5,568 nucleotides of DNA, taken from NCBI GenBank assembly GCA_021162305.1, contig JAGGYX010000008.1, positions 1-5,568 on the forward strand. The letters are read 5' to 3'. The DNA comes from Thermoplasmata archaeon (GTDB lineage: Archaea; Thermoplasmatota; E2; UBA202; JdFR-43). Numbering within the stretch: the first letter of the stretch is position 1; every line of letters begins with the position of its first letter. Shown one piece after another: positions 1 through 5,001 of the stretch. The notes under the pieces are model-generated. The model saw nothing but the letters and a program-made list of their open reading frames with translations. It made no database searches and was not told the origin of the DNA. The position numbers and the translations under genes are program-made.

Positions 1-84
1 ACTTAACATTTGCTCAATCATTGCTTTCATTCCTAAATGGTTAGATTTGAAAAGAGCCAATTTGATGTATTTTTGCTTATTTTT
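1..84 (-). other. Possible edge fragment of a minus-strand coding region
   Basis: Reading the minus strand from 84 to 1, 28 codons are open and run off the left edge of the window. They follow an in-frame TGA at 87-85. The frame contains a stretch reading SNHLGMKAMIEQML, with possible ATG starts at 30-28 and 21-19. It could be the start of a short-leader gene lying outside the window, or a decayed fragment. The plus strand is also open in another frame from 2 to 109, so the signal is weak. I do not recognise a family with confidence. Confidence 0.15.
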
Positions 85-236
85 TCAATCATCATTCATT
101 TTTACGCAATAACAGCAGCAAAACAGACTATTTTATCGAAAAATTTGTTATTCTGGGCTTTTGCAATAACAAAATACAGACTTAAAAACGGTAAATCTGT
201 ATCTGCCTACCAGTATATAAAATTAAAAGGAAAAAT
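85..236. other. AT-rich stretch without a convincing gene
   Basis: No reading frame here looks like a real protein. The plus-strand frame opening at 37 has a low-complexity, Ile/Phe/Lys-rich composition typical of translated AT-rich spacer. A TATA-like run (TATATAAAA, 214-222) lies in it, but it is about 45 bases before the next start codon, farther than the other promoter-to-start distances in this window. I see no repeats or RNA genes here. Confidence 0.5.
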
Positions 237-237
237 T

Positions 238-245
238 TTTTTATA
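238..245 (+). promoter_or_regulatory. TATA-like box of the GGGP synthase gene
   Basis: TTTTTATA is centred about 23.5 bases before the ATG at 265. That is close to the archaeal TATA-to-start-site distance, so the mRNA would be leaderless or nearly so. No Shine-Dalgarno-like sequence lies directly before the ATG, which agrees with this reading. It is an inference from position and composition only. Confidence 0.45.
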
Positions 246-264
246 GCTGCTATATTGTCAAAAA

Positions 265-987
265 ATGATTGATGAATTAAAGAAAGGGAAAAAACACTTC
301 TCATTGATTGACCCTGACAAACAGAAGCCAGAGGAAGCAGGGAAAATTGCCGCTATATGTGAGAAATATGGAAGCGATGCCATAATGGTTGGTGGCTCCA
401 CAATAAAAAACAGAGAAATTGTGCATGAAACTATAAAAGAAATAAAGAAGGCGGCAAGTCTGCCTGTCATAATTTTTCCGAATTCAGCAAACATAATAGC
501 GGAAAACGCTGATTACATTCTTTTCATGGATTTAGTAAATTCTCTTGATTTTAAATACAGGAAAGGAGAGCAATTGAAAGGGGCAAGAATAATAAAAAGA
601 TATGGAATAAAGCCTATAGCGACAGCATATATTGTCATCAGCACAAGTAGCAAGCCAACAACAGTAGAAAGAAAGGCAAATCTTGATAGAATTGGAGAAG
701 ATGATGTTGAAAAGCTTATTGATTATGTTTTATATGCAGAATATATTGGTTTCAATGTTATTTATCTTGAAGCTGGCTCCAATGCCGAGAAACCAGTTCC
801 AGATGAAATGATAAGAGCAGTGAAAAAAGAGATAAGCATCCCCACAATGGTTGGCGGAGGCATAAAGGATGGAAAGGTGGCAAGAAGCAAGATCGAAGCA
901 GGCGCAAGCGTCGTTGTTACAGGAAGTTTAATCGAAGAAAATGTTTCACGCCTTAAAGAAATAATAGATGCAATTAAATCAGAATAA
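265..987 (+). CDS. Geranylgeranylglyceryl phosphate synthase (GGGPS)
   Basis: Predicted to join sn-glycerol 1-phosphate to geranylgeranyl diphosphate, forming the first ether bond of archaeal membrane lipids (EC 2.5.1.41). The 240-residue protein has the family's TIM-barrel landmarks in order: an N-terminal LIDPDK segment (residues 14-19), VGGST (42-46), YLEAGS (167-172), VGGGIK (196-201), and a C-terminal VTGSLIEE phosphate-binding segment (218-225). The GGG and GS motifs are those that bind the phosphate of glycerol 1-phosphate in characterised members. Length fits the archaeal type; the bacterial PcrB heptaprenyl relative is the alternative, but the archaeal setting argues against it. The ATG at 265 is the natural start because the DP.K motif follows within 20 residues and a TATA-like box lies 23-24 bases upstream. 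The gene stands alone and is followed by a T-rich terminator. A geranylgeranyl reductase for the same pathway lies 2 kb downstream. Confidence 0.93.
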   Translation: MIDELKKGKKHFSLIDPDKQKPEEAGKIAAICEKYGSDAIMVGGSTIKNREIVHETIKEIKKAASLPVIIFPNSANIIAENADYILFMDLVNSLDFKYRKGEQLKGARIIKRYGIKPIATAYIVISTSSKPTTVERKANLDRIGEDDVEKLIDYVLYAEYIGFNVIYLEAGSNAEKPVPDEMIRAVKKEISIPTMVGGGIKDGKVARSKIEAGASVVVTGSLIEENVSRLKEIIDAIKSE

Positions 988-988
988 A

Positions 989-1007
989 TTTTTCTTTTAT
1001 GCTTTTT
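989..1007 (+). terminator. T-rich terminator after GGGP synthase
   Basis: Directly after the stop codon come three T tracts (989-993, 995-998, 1003-1007) on the coding strand. Such U-rich ends without a hairpin are the usual intrinsic terminators of archaea. A short hairpin follows at 1009-1030. Confidence 0.5.
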
Positions 1008-1008
1008 A

Positions 1009-1030
1009 GCAACTTTTTCCTCAAAGTTGC
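1009..1030. repeat. Inverted repeat, 8-bp stem
   Basis: GCAACTTT (1009-1016) pairs perfectly with AAAGTTGC (1023-1030) around the loop TTCCTC. It lies just past the T-rich end of the GGGP synthase gene and may help end or stabilise that transcript. A shorter hairpin, ATTGC-AAAA-GCAAT, follows at 1043-1056. Function is unproven. Confidence 0.5.
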
Positions 1031-1140
1031 ACTGAGATAACCATTGCAAAAGCAATCATTTCAAATTTCGATTCTTTTTATTTTTCACTTCAATATGAAT
1101 GGATGTGATATTGCTATAATCATGTCATCATGAAAGCAAA

Positions 1141-1160
1141 TTATAAGTATACGGTATACT
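1141..1160 (+). promoter_or_regulatory. TATA-like box with overlapping palindromic operator of vapBC
   Basis: TTATAAGT (1141-1148) is centred 24-25 bases before the ATG at 1169, fitting a leaderless transcript. It overlaps a perfect 15-base palindrome, AGTATAC-G-GTATACT (1146-1160), that ends nine bases before the start codon. AbrB-type antitoxins commonly bind palindromes in their own promoter and repress it, alone or with the toxin. A site here would block both TBP binding and start-site access. The palindrome is seen directly; its role as operator is inferred. Confidence 0.55.
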
Positions 1161-1168
1161 ATATTACC

Positions 1169-1399
1169 ATGGAAAAAACAAAAGTTACTGAAAAGTACCA
1201 GGTTACAATACCGAAAAAAATAAGAGAGAAAATAGGTTTGAAACCAGGAGAAATCGTAATTGTGGAAGCGAAAAGCAGAGATGAAATAAGATTAAAAAGA
1301 TTTGGAAGAGTTAAAGATCCATTAAAAATTCTTATAGGAAAAAGAAGATTTGTTAAGCATATACCAATAGAGGAGCTGGAAGAGAGGATGGAAGAATGA
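1169..1399 (+). CDS. vapB: VapB-like antitoxin, AbrB/MazE/SpoVT DNA-binding domain
   Basis: Predicted antitoxin that neutralises the PIN-domain toxin encoded next to it and represses the shared promoter. The 76-residue protein begins with a typical swapped-hairpin AbrB domain: VTEKYQVTIPKKIREKIGLK (residues 6-25), followed by PGE and a short beta strand region to about residue 48. The acidic C-terminal tail (EELEERMEE) is the sort of segment that binds the toxin. I chose the ATG at 1169 rather than the in-frame ATG at 1130. The AbrB domain starts almost at once from 1169, the extra 13 residues are Tyr/Lys-rich and not family-like, and a TATA-like box plus palindrome occupy 1141-1160. The stop codon overlaps the toxin start by four bases (ATGA), so translation is probably coupled. 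Confidence 0.85.
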   Translation: MEKTKVTEKYQVTIPKKIREKIGLKPGEIVIVEAKSRDEIRLKRFGRVKDPLKILIGKRRFVKHIPIEELEERMEE

Positions 1400-1818
1400 T
1401 TTACGTGGATAGCAATATTTTCTTTTATGCAAAAATAATGGATAGAAAATATGGAAAAGCATGTGCAAAAATTATAGAGGATATTGTTCATGGAAAAATA
1501 AAGGCATCTATTTCTCCTTTGGTTGTAATAGAAGTGGCGAATGCTCTTAGAAAATATGGAATGGAAAAAGAAGTGAAAGATACAATGGATGCAATTTTAT
1601 CTCTTAATATGGATATACGCCCATTAGATGAAATTATTGTAAGAATGGCAGCAGAAATTTTTGAAAAATTTGGCATAAGTCCATATGATTCCATTCATGT
1701 TGCAACCATGCAAACTTACGAAATAAAAGAAATAATATCTGCAGACAAAGAATTTGATAAGATAAGGAGTATAAAGAGGATAGATCCTTTACATTATGAA
1801 TTACATCAATGTAAATGA
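1396..1818 (+). CDS. vapC: VapC-like PIN-domain ribonuclease toxin
   Basis: Predicted Mg-dependent RNase toxin of the VapBC type; characterised VapC proteins cut tRNA or rRNA at specific sites. The 140-residue length is normal. The acidic residues of the PIN fold are in place: Asp5 in YVDSNIFFY, Glu46 in VVIEVANAL, Asp98 in SPYDSIHVA, and Asp117 in ISADKEFD, with Asp121 nearby. The active site therefore looks intact. Its ATG overlaps the antitoxin stop codon (ATGA), and a GAGG run at 1384-1387 about eight bases upstream could act as ribosome binding site. It converges with the DUF99 gene on the other strand, with an 85-base gap. The target RNA cannot be told from the sequence. Confidence 0.88.
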   Translation: MIYVDSNIFFYAKIMDRKYGKACAKIIEDIVHGKIKASISPLVVIEVANALRKYGMEKEVKDTMDAILSLNMDIRPLDEIIVRMAAEIFEKFGISPYDSIHVATMQTYEIKEIISADKEFDKIRSIKRIDPLHYELHQCK

Positions 1819-1866
1819 TGAATTTATGCATTTCATTCTGATGTGTTTCCCAACCTTTCATTCCAG

Positions 1867-1897
1867 CTTATTTTCTCGTTTTCTGCCTCCTTTTTTT
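1867..1897 (+). terminator. T-rich terminator of the vapBC transcript
   Basis: The plus strand between the convergent vapC and DUF99 genes carries several T tracts that end in seven Ts at 1891-1897. This is a plausible archaeal termination zone for rightward transcription. No clear matching T-rich tract is seen for the leftward operon. Confidence 0.4.
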
Positions 1898-1903
1898 GCG
1901 ATT

Positions 1904-2473
1904 TCAGCACCTTCCTTTTGATTCGCCTTTTTTAATTCCGGTCGCAATTAAATGCGCCACTCTTATCGGCTCTGGTATAGCTCCTCTTATTGTAGCCAGC
2001 TTTATTATTTCTTTTGCTTCATTTGCGGAAATTCCAAAAAATTTTGAATATATGGTGTATCGCAATTTTATTTCATGTAATGCTCCTTTATTTATTGTCT
2101 CCAGCCTTTCTTTCCAGTCATCAAAATGCTTTTTCAATGCCTGCATGATTTTTTTCATATCAGGCTTATCTCTGGTTACAGTAATAACCGGCAGATCCAA
2201 TTCTTTGAAAATTTTCTCGCCATCTATAACATTGAAACCGCCGAGAGCAATTCCATTTACCATTATTATTTTTAGCTGTTTCATGTGACGACTTTTTTTA
2301 ATCATTTTTATTATTTCATCTGTGGCATCATTTCCATCTATGGTAACAACTCCTTTAAGCACCCCTTCCAGATATATGCCACCTCGCATAATAGCGCCTA
2401 CTATACCTGTTTTTTTATCTTTAAAAGAAAATGGCATATCATCAATGCCTATTATTCTTATTTCTTTTTTCAT
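1904..2473 (-). CDS. DUF99 (UPF0215) family protein, possible endonuclease V-like nuclease
   Basis: A 189-residue archaeal DUF99 protein. Family-like segments are IIGIDDMPF (residues 7-15), a GVLKGVVTIDGNDAT block (37-51), NGIALGGFNVID (73-84), and PVITVTRDKPD (95-105). DUF99 has been related to the endonuclease V fold, and I recall the Pfam family being renamed endonuclease dU, which would make it a DNA-repair enzyme acting on deaminated bases. Conserved Asp11, Asp12, Asp46 and Asp49 would suit a metal site. The activity of this copy is inference. It is the last gene of a three-gene minus-strand operon: its ATG overlaps the Pth2 stop codon by four bases (ATGA read on the minus strand). The C-terminal end is short and basic (KKGESKGRC). 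Confidence 0.85.
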   Translation of the reverse strand: MKKEIRIIGIDDMPFSFKDKKTGIVGAIMRGGIYLEGVLKGVVTIDGNDATDEIIKMIKKSRHMKQLKIIMVNGIALGGFNVIDGEKIFKELDLPVITVTRDKPDMKKIMQALKKHFDDWKERLETINKGALHEIKLRYTIYSKFFGISANEAKEIIKLATIRGAIPEPIRVAHLIATGIKKGESKGRC

Positions 2474-2814
2474 TTTAAAGGCAAATATCCTGTTATTTCA
2501 TCTATCTTTTCTTCTTCATCTGGTCCTATTGCTATAGCTGTTAATGTGCCAGGCTGCAATTCTGTTAATCCAGCATCTCTTATTATAGCCGTTATCATTC
2601 CTTTTTCTCTGGCAATTTTTTCAAGCTCAAGCATTTCTTTTTCATCAGTTCTAACCACAACTTTTTTTGCCCCCTCAGCCCGCCATTTTTTTAGGATGCG
2701 GCGCTTTTTCTTATAAGCAAGCAATGCTGCTTCTACGGCGGCATGCGCTGCCTGAGCTGCCATCTTGCCGCACGACATTTCTATATCATTGGTCATGATG
2801 ACCATCTTATACAT
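2470..2814 (-). CDS. pth2: Peptidyl-tRNA hydrolase, archaeal type Pth2
   Basis: Predicted to release peptidyl-tRNA that falls off ribosomes by cutting the ester between peptide and tRNA, so that tRNA is recycled in the cytoplasm (EC 3.1.1.29). The 114-residue length is typical. The hallmark GKMAAQAAHAAVEA segment (residues 16-29) carries Lys17, Gln21 and His24. The later block IIRDAGLTELQPGTLTAIAIGP (77-98, here in pieces: IIRDAGLTEL, QPGTLTAIAIGP) holds Asp80, Thr84 and Thr90, matching the catalytic area of known Pth2 enzymes. ITGYLPLK at the C-terminus is also characteristic. A GGGTGG run at 2827-2822 lies seven bases before the ATG and can serve as ribosome binding site inside the operon. 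It overlaps the upstream small gene by eight bases and the downstream DUF99 gene by four. Confidence 0.95.
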   Translation of the reverse strand: MYKMVIMTNDIEMSCGKMAAQAAHAAVEAALLAYKKKRRILKKWRAEGAKKVVVRTDEKEMLELEKIAREKGMITAIIRDAGLTELQPGTLTAIAIGPDEEEKIDEITGYLPLK

Positions 2815-3037
2815 TTTTCAGCCACCCTTTTGCCAGCTCCTTTGCTTTGTCCCATGCGACTATGCCCTTTATGTGAATTTTTCCATCTTTTAACTCCACA
2901 TGCTTTAAAGGAATTGCACAGTAATCTTTCCCTTTCTTTATTATGAGCATGTCTTCATAGAATGATATACTCTCTCCTATTTTATTTCCATTTGCATCGA
3001 CAACAAATCTTGCAAGGAGAGCAAATCTCTTTCGCAT
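2807..3037 (-). CDS. Small beta-barrel (PRC-barrel-like) protein of unknown function
   Basis: A 76-residue soluble protein, first gene of the operon with Pth2 and DUF99. Its pattern of short strands and turns resembles a PRC-barrel: ARFVVDANGNKIGESISFY (residues 9-27), then MLIIKKG (30-36), CAIPLKHVELKDGKIHI (41-57, with the KHVE/DGK turn) and a helical tail AWDKAKELAKGWLK (61-74). I think small archaeal barrel families such as DUF5749 look like this, but I cannot confirm membership. It has no transmembrane segment. The ATG at 3037 lies 23-24 bases after a TATA-like box on the minus strand (3064-3057). The 8-base overlap with pth2 points to coupled translation and perhaps a role near translation or tRNA, which is only a contextual guess. 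Confidence 0.7.
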   Translation of the reverse strand: MRKRFALLARFVVDANGNKIGESISFYEDMLIIKKGKDYCAIPLKHVELKDGKIHIKGIVAWDKAKELAKGWLKNV

Positions 3038-3065
3038 ATTATTAAATATCTCATTTTACTTAAAC
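3038..3065. promoter_or_regulatory. Compact divergent promoter, two opposed TATA-like boxes
   Basis: Only 28 bases separate the start codons of the leftward operon and the rightward reductase gene. TTAAATAT (3042-3049, plus strand) is centred 20-24 bases before the reductase ATGs at 3066 and 3069. TTTAAGTA (3064-3057, minus strand) is centred 23-24 bases before the ATG at 3037. Each box lies inside the other gene's start region, so the two transcripts must be leaderless or nearly so, and initiation in the two directions probably competes. Confidence 0.5.
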
Positions 3066-4130
3066 ATGATGTTTGATTTCGCCATCATTGGCGCAGGCCC
3101 AGCGGGCAGCATGGCAGCGCTGCAACTTGCAAAGCTTGGATACAGCGTGGCAGTATTTGAAGAGCATCCGAGCATCGGAAAGCCAGTAAGATGTGCTGGA
3201 TTGGTTAGCGAGCATGTTATAAAAATGCACAATGAAGGCATAATAAATGAAATTAAAGGTGCAGTAGTTGTTTTTCCAGATGGAAAGGAAGTTGTTATAG
3301 GTGGAGATAAAACACATGCTTTTGTCATAGACCGCTACATTTTTGATGCAAGTCTGGCAGAAAAGGCTATGGCAGCAGGCGCACAATATTTTTTGGGCAG
3401 AAAAATTAAAAAAATTTTGGAAAGAGAATATTTTGAAATAGAAGGAATTAAGGCTCGCTACATTATAGGAAGCGACGGTCCAAATAGCATGGTGGCAGAG
3501 CGATTCAACATGGGGAAAATAAAATTTTTCAATGCTATTCAAGGATACGGAAGATATGATGTGGATGAGGGCTTTGTAAAAATTTTTTTAAGCAATGAAA
3601 TTGCACCAGGCTTTTTTGCATGGATTATCCCTGCCGAGAGAGCAAGAATAGGACTGGCAACGGTGAAAAAGAATATTCGCTTTTATTTTAACTCATTTTT
3701 AAAGAAAATTGATGCAGAGGTGGAGGAAATAACAGCGGGGCTCATTCCTTTTGGATTGCGAAAACTTGCATCAAAAAAAGTGGCTTTGGCGGGAGATGCA
3801 GCGGGGCAAGTCAAGGCGACGAGCGGCGGCGGGATATATGCAGCTTTAATGGCTGCTTCAACTCTTGCAAAACATGCTGAAAATTTTAGGGAATATGAAA
3901 AAGAATATATGGTGGGTGTAGGAAAAGAATTGAAGAGGTGCATTTTAATAAGGAAAGTTTTGAATAAAATTGGGGATAGAGGGCTGAATAAAATAGCGGG
4001 CATTGTCGAGGAGAATATAGGGCTAATAAACAAATACGGGGACATAGACTATCCATCAATTGTGATAAAGGAGATATTGAAAAGACACCCTTTAAAATAC
4101 ACTATTCAGGCAATGCGAATAGTCGGTTGA
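3066..4130 (+). CDS. Geranylgeranyl reductase family flavoprotein (archaeal lipid saturation)
   Basis: Predicted FAD-dependent reductase that hydrogenates the geranylgeranyl chains of archaeal ether lipids, turning unsaturated precursors into phytanyl lipids at the membrane. Visible motifs: the N-terminal dinucleotide-binding DFAIIGAGPAGS (residues 4-15) with Glu32 at the end of strand two, the family signature KPVRCAG (39-45, Cys43), GSDGPNS (135-141), and the FAD motif ALAGDAAGQVKATSGGGI (240-257). The 354 residues are somewhat shorter than the roughly 390-400 of well-studied archaeal members, with a compact C-terminal part, so the exact substrate is uncertain; related FAD reductases are the alternative. 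The start may be the ATG at 3066 or the next one at 3069, which fits the TATA-like box slightly better. The stop overlaps a TTG (TTGA, 4127-4130) that could begin a longer form of the next gene. Confidence 0.88.
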   Translation: MMFDFAIIGAGPAGSMAALQLAKLGYSVAVFEEHPSIGKPVRCAGLVSEHVIKMHNEGIINEIKGAVVVFPDGKEVVIGGDKTHAFVIDRYIFDASLAEKAMAAGAQYFLGRKIKKILEREYFEIEGIKARYIIGSDGPNSMVAERFNMGKIKFFNAIQGYGRYDVDEGFVKIFLSNEIAPGFFAWIIPAERARIGLATVKKNIRFYFNSFLKKIDAEVEEITAGLIPFGLRKLASKKVALAGDAAGQVKATSGGGIYAALMAASTLAKHAENFREYEKEYMVGVGKELKRCILIRKVLNKIGDRGLNKIAGIVEENIGLINKYGDIDYPSIVIKEILKRHPLKYTIQAMRIVG

Positions 4131-4144
4131 GAGCGAGAGCAAAG

Positions 4145-4152
4145 TTAAAAAT
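4145..4152 (+). promoter_or_regulatory. TATA-like box before the 211-residue protein gene
   Basis: TTAAAAAT is centred 26-27 bases before the ATG at 4175. The same octamer sits at the matching place before the tRNA-Glu gene (4995-4988, minus strand). This supports the ATG at 4175 as a leaderless start. Confidence 0.35.
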
Positions 4153-4174
4153 AGCGAGAGTATATATTTTTTCG

Positions 4175-4810
4175 ATGGAGTTAGTGGAAAAATACAAGTA
4201 TTATAGGAAAAGAAGTATGGAATTGAACCAAAAAGTGATTGAAAAATGCATTACAAGAAGATTGCTAGAGGAGGCGGGAAAATATTTGGGAATTTTGAGA
4301 AAAGATACACTCATTTTTACTTACGAGGAAGAAGTCAATGTACTTATGGATTTTGCGTTACATGAAATAAAAACAAATGGAAAAAATGCAATCCAAAATT
4401 ATAAAGATGTGTTTGGAGGAGAGGATGATGTTGAAAGAGAAATACTGGAAGCTTTTATTTCCTCCTATACTTCTCTCTTTAAAATAGTTGATATTTTTAA
4501 AGAAGAGTTTGCAATATTGATAAAGGATGTGTTTGCTAATAGGAAATTGAAATTGATGGATATTGGTTTTAGCCAAACCGCATCTAAAAATTTGCTGCTT
4601 TTTATTAGAGTCATTCCATTTCAAGAATTCAACACCACATCTGGAATAGCATTTGTTTTTGAAGGCGAATTAATAGGTTATTTACTGCATAGATACAAAA
4701 TATTTATGAAAAAAATAAAAGAAGGGAGCGAATCAATGAAGCGATTTTTATGCTTTTATAGATTAAACAAGCGTTTTGGAATAGATGTCTATTATAGGGG
4801 TGTAAAATAG
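4175..4810 (+). CDS. Hypothetical protein, 211 residues, unrecognised family
   Basis: I cannot name the family with certainty. The protein is soluble, rich in Lys and Glu, and has no signal peptide or membrane helix. The first 40 residues (MELVEKYKYYRKRSMELNQK onward) look helical. The middle has DFALHEI, a FISSYTSLFKIVDIF segment and then LLLFIRVIPFQEFNTTSG, and the end is basic (MKKIKEGSESMKRF). It faintly recalls a hypothetical family of methanogens and some bacteria with a similar EKY..YRK...LN start and SSYTSLFK core; this is memory, not a search. An in-frame TTG at 4127 overlaps the reductase stop codon (TTGA) and would add 16 residues. I prefer the ATG at 4175 because the added part is short and basic and a TATA-like box precedes 4175. 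The stop codon (4808-4810) directly abuts the convergent tRNA-Glu 3' end. Confidence 0.7.
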   Translation: MELVEKYKYYRKRSMELNQKVIEKCITRRLLEEAGKYLGILRKDTLIFTYEEEVNVLMDFALHEIKTNGKNAIQNYKDVFGGEDDVEREILEAFISSYTSLFKIVDIFKEEFAILIKDVFANRKLKLMDIGFSQTASKNLLLFIRVIPFQEFNTTSGIAFVFEGELIGYLLHRYKIFMKKIKEGSESMKRFLCFYRLNKRFGIDVYYRGVK

Positions 4811-4824
4811 TGCTCCCGTCGGGA

Positions 4825-4870
4825 TTTTCAGGCATGCTTGCCTGCAAGCCATTTGCAGACAAGCCATGCA
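4825..4870 (-). other. tRNA-Glu intron 2 in the T-loop, position 59/60 (46 nt)
   Basis: The T-loop TTCAAA/T is split. Exon TTCA pairs with intron-end TGAA (4 pairs), flanked by 3-base bulges AA|T and AA|T, so cutting after the second base of each restores TTCAAAT. The body is a long hairpin, GCAT-(G)-GCTTGTCTGC with GCAGGCAAGC-ATGC, having one bulged G, one T-G pair and the loop AAATGGCTT. It shares CTTGTCTGCAA and GCAGGCAAG with the tRNA-Ser intron. Confidence 0.85.
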
Positions 4871-4891
4871 TTTGAACCCGAGTCTTCGGCT

Positions 4892-4927
4892 TTCTTCGGC
4901 CCCTTTCTTAGGAAGAAAGGTATTCCT
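4892..4927 (-). other. tRNA-Glu intron 1 at canonical position 37/38 (36 nt)
   Basis: The exon-intron fold gives a bulge-helix-bulge. The anticodon stem is followed by a three-base 3' bulge (AA plus A38). Next is a 4-pair central helix between CTCT (nt 32-35) and intron GAAG, with one C-A mismatch at C34 and one G-U pair. The 5' bulge is CG plus the first intron A. Cutting after the second base of each bulge restores a normal anticodon loop. The intron interior has an 8-pair hairpin, CCTTTCTT/AAGAAAGG, with loop CCT. The fold was worked out by hand. Confidence 0.8.
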
Positions 4928-4987
4928 CGAGAGGCCGAAATGATTAACCGGGCTACACCACGGGAGCACACTCGTATATGAAAAAAG

Positions 4988-4995
4988 ATTTTTAA
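4988..4995 (-). promoter_or_regulatory. TATA-like box of tRNA-Glu
   Basis: TTAAAAAT on the minus strand is centred 24-25 bases before the first tRNA base at 4967. It lies within 14 bases of the MoaD/ThiS-like stop codon, so the tRNA has its own promoter directly behind that gene. Confidence 0.45.
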
Positions 4996-5001
4996 CTATT
5001 T

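Larger units (their letters stand above)
4811..4967 (-). tRNA. tRNA-Glu(CTC) with two introns
   Basis: Read on the minus strand, the acceptor GCTCCCG (4967-4961) pairs with CGGGAGC (4818-4812), and A4811 is the discriminator base. The D-arm begins GTGTAGCCCGG. The anticodon stem TCGGC (4938-4934) pairs with GCCGA (4890-4886), and the loop reads CTCTCG plus A38, giving anticodon CTC (4931-4929). The variable region is AGAC, and the T-stem TCGGG/CCCGA encloses TTCAAA plus T. Exons are 4967-4928, 4891-4871 and 4824-4811, making a 75-nt mature tRNA. Introns are 36 nt at 37/38 and 46 nt at 59/60. CCA is not encoded. A TATA-like TTAAAAAT (4995-4988) is centred 24-25 bases upstream. Two introns in one tRNA are uncommon outside Thermoproteales and some DPANN archaea. 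Confidence 0.93.

Noticed and set aside
37..246. Open frame of 69 codons on the plus strand before the GGGP synthase
   Set aside because: Low-complexity AT-rich translation with no family resemblance; it covers the promoter of the real gene.
1130..1168. N-terminal extension of VapB from the ATG at 1130
   Set aside because: The extra residues are unlike the family, and the stretch holds a TATA-like box and palindrome.
1896..2716. Plus-strand open frames opposite DUF99 and Pth2
   Set aside because: Antisense shadows of strongly recognised genes, with Ile/Phe/Ser-rich non-protein-like composition.
4811..4967. Placing the intron 1 junction at the first GCCGA (4900-4896)
   Set aside because: This would leave an oversized variable loop in a class I tRNA and would not give matched three-base bulges; the second GCCGA gives a regular tRNA with A38.
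4763..4969. Open frame on the minus strand over the tRNA-Glu
   Set aside because: It is the translation of a structured tRNA gene and its introns; the cloverleaf explains the sequence.
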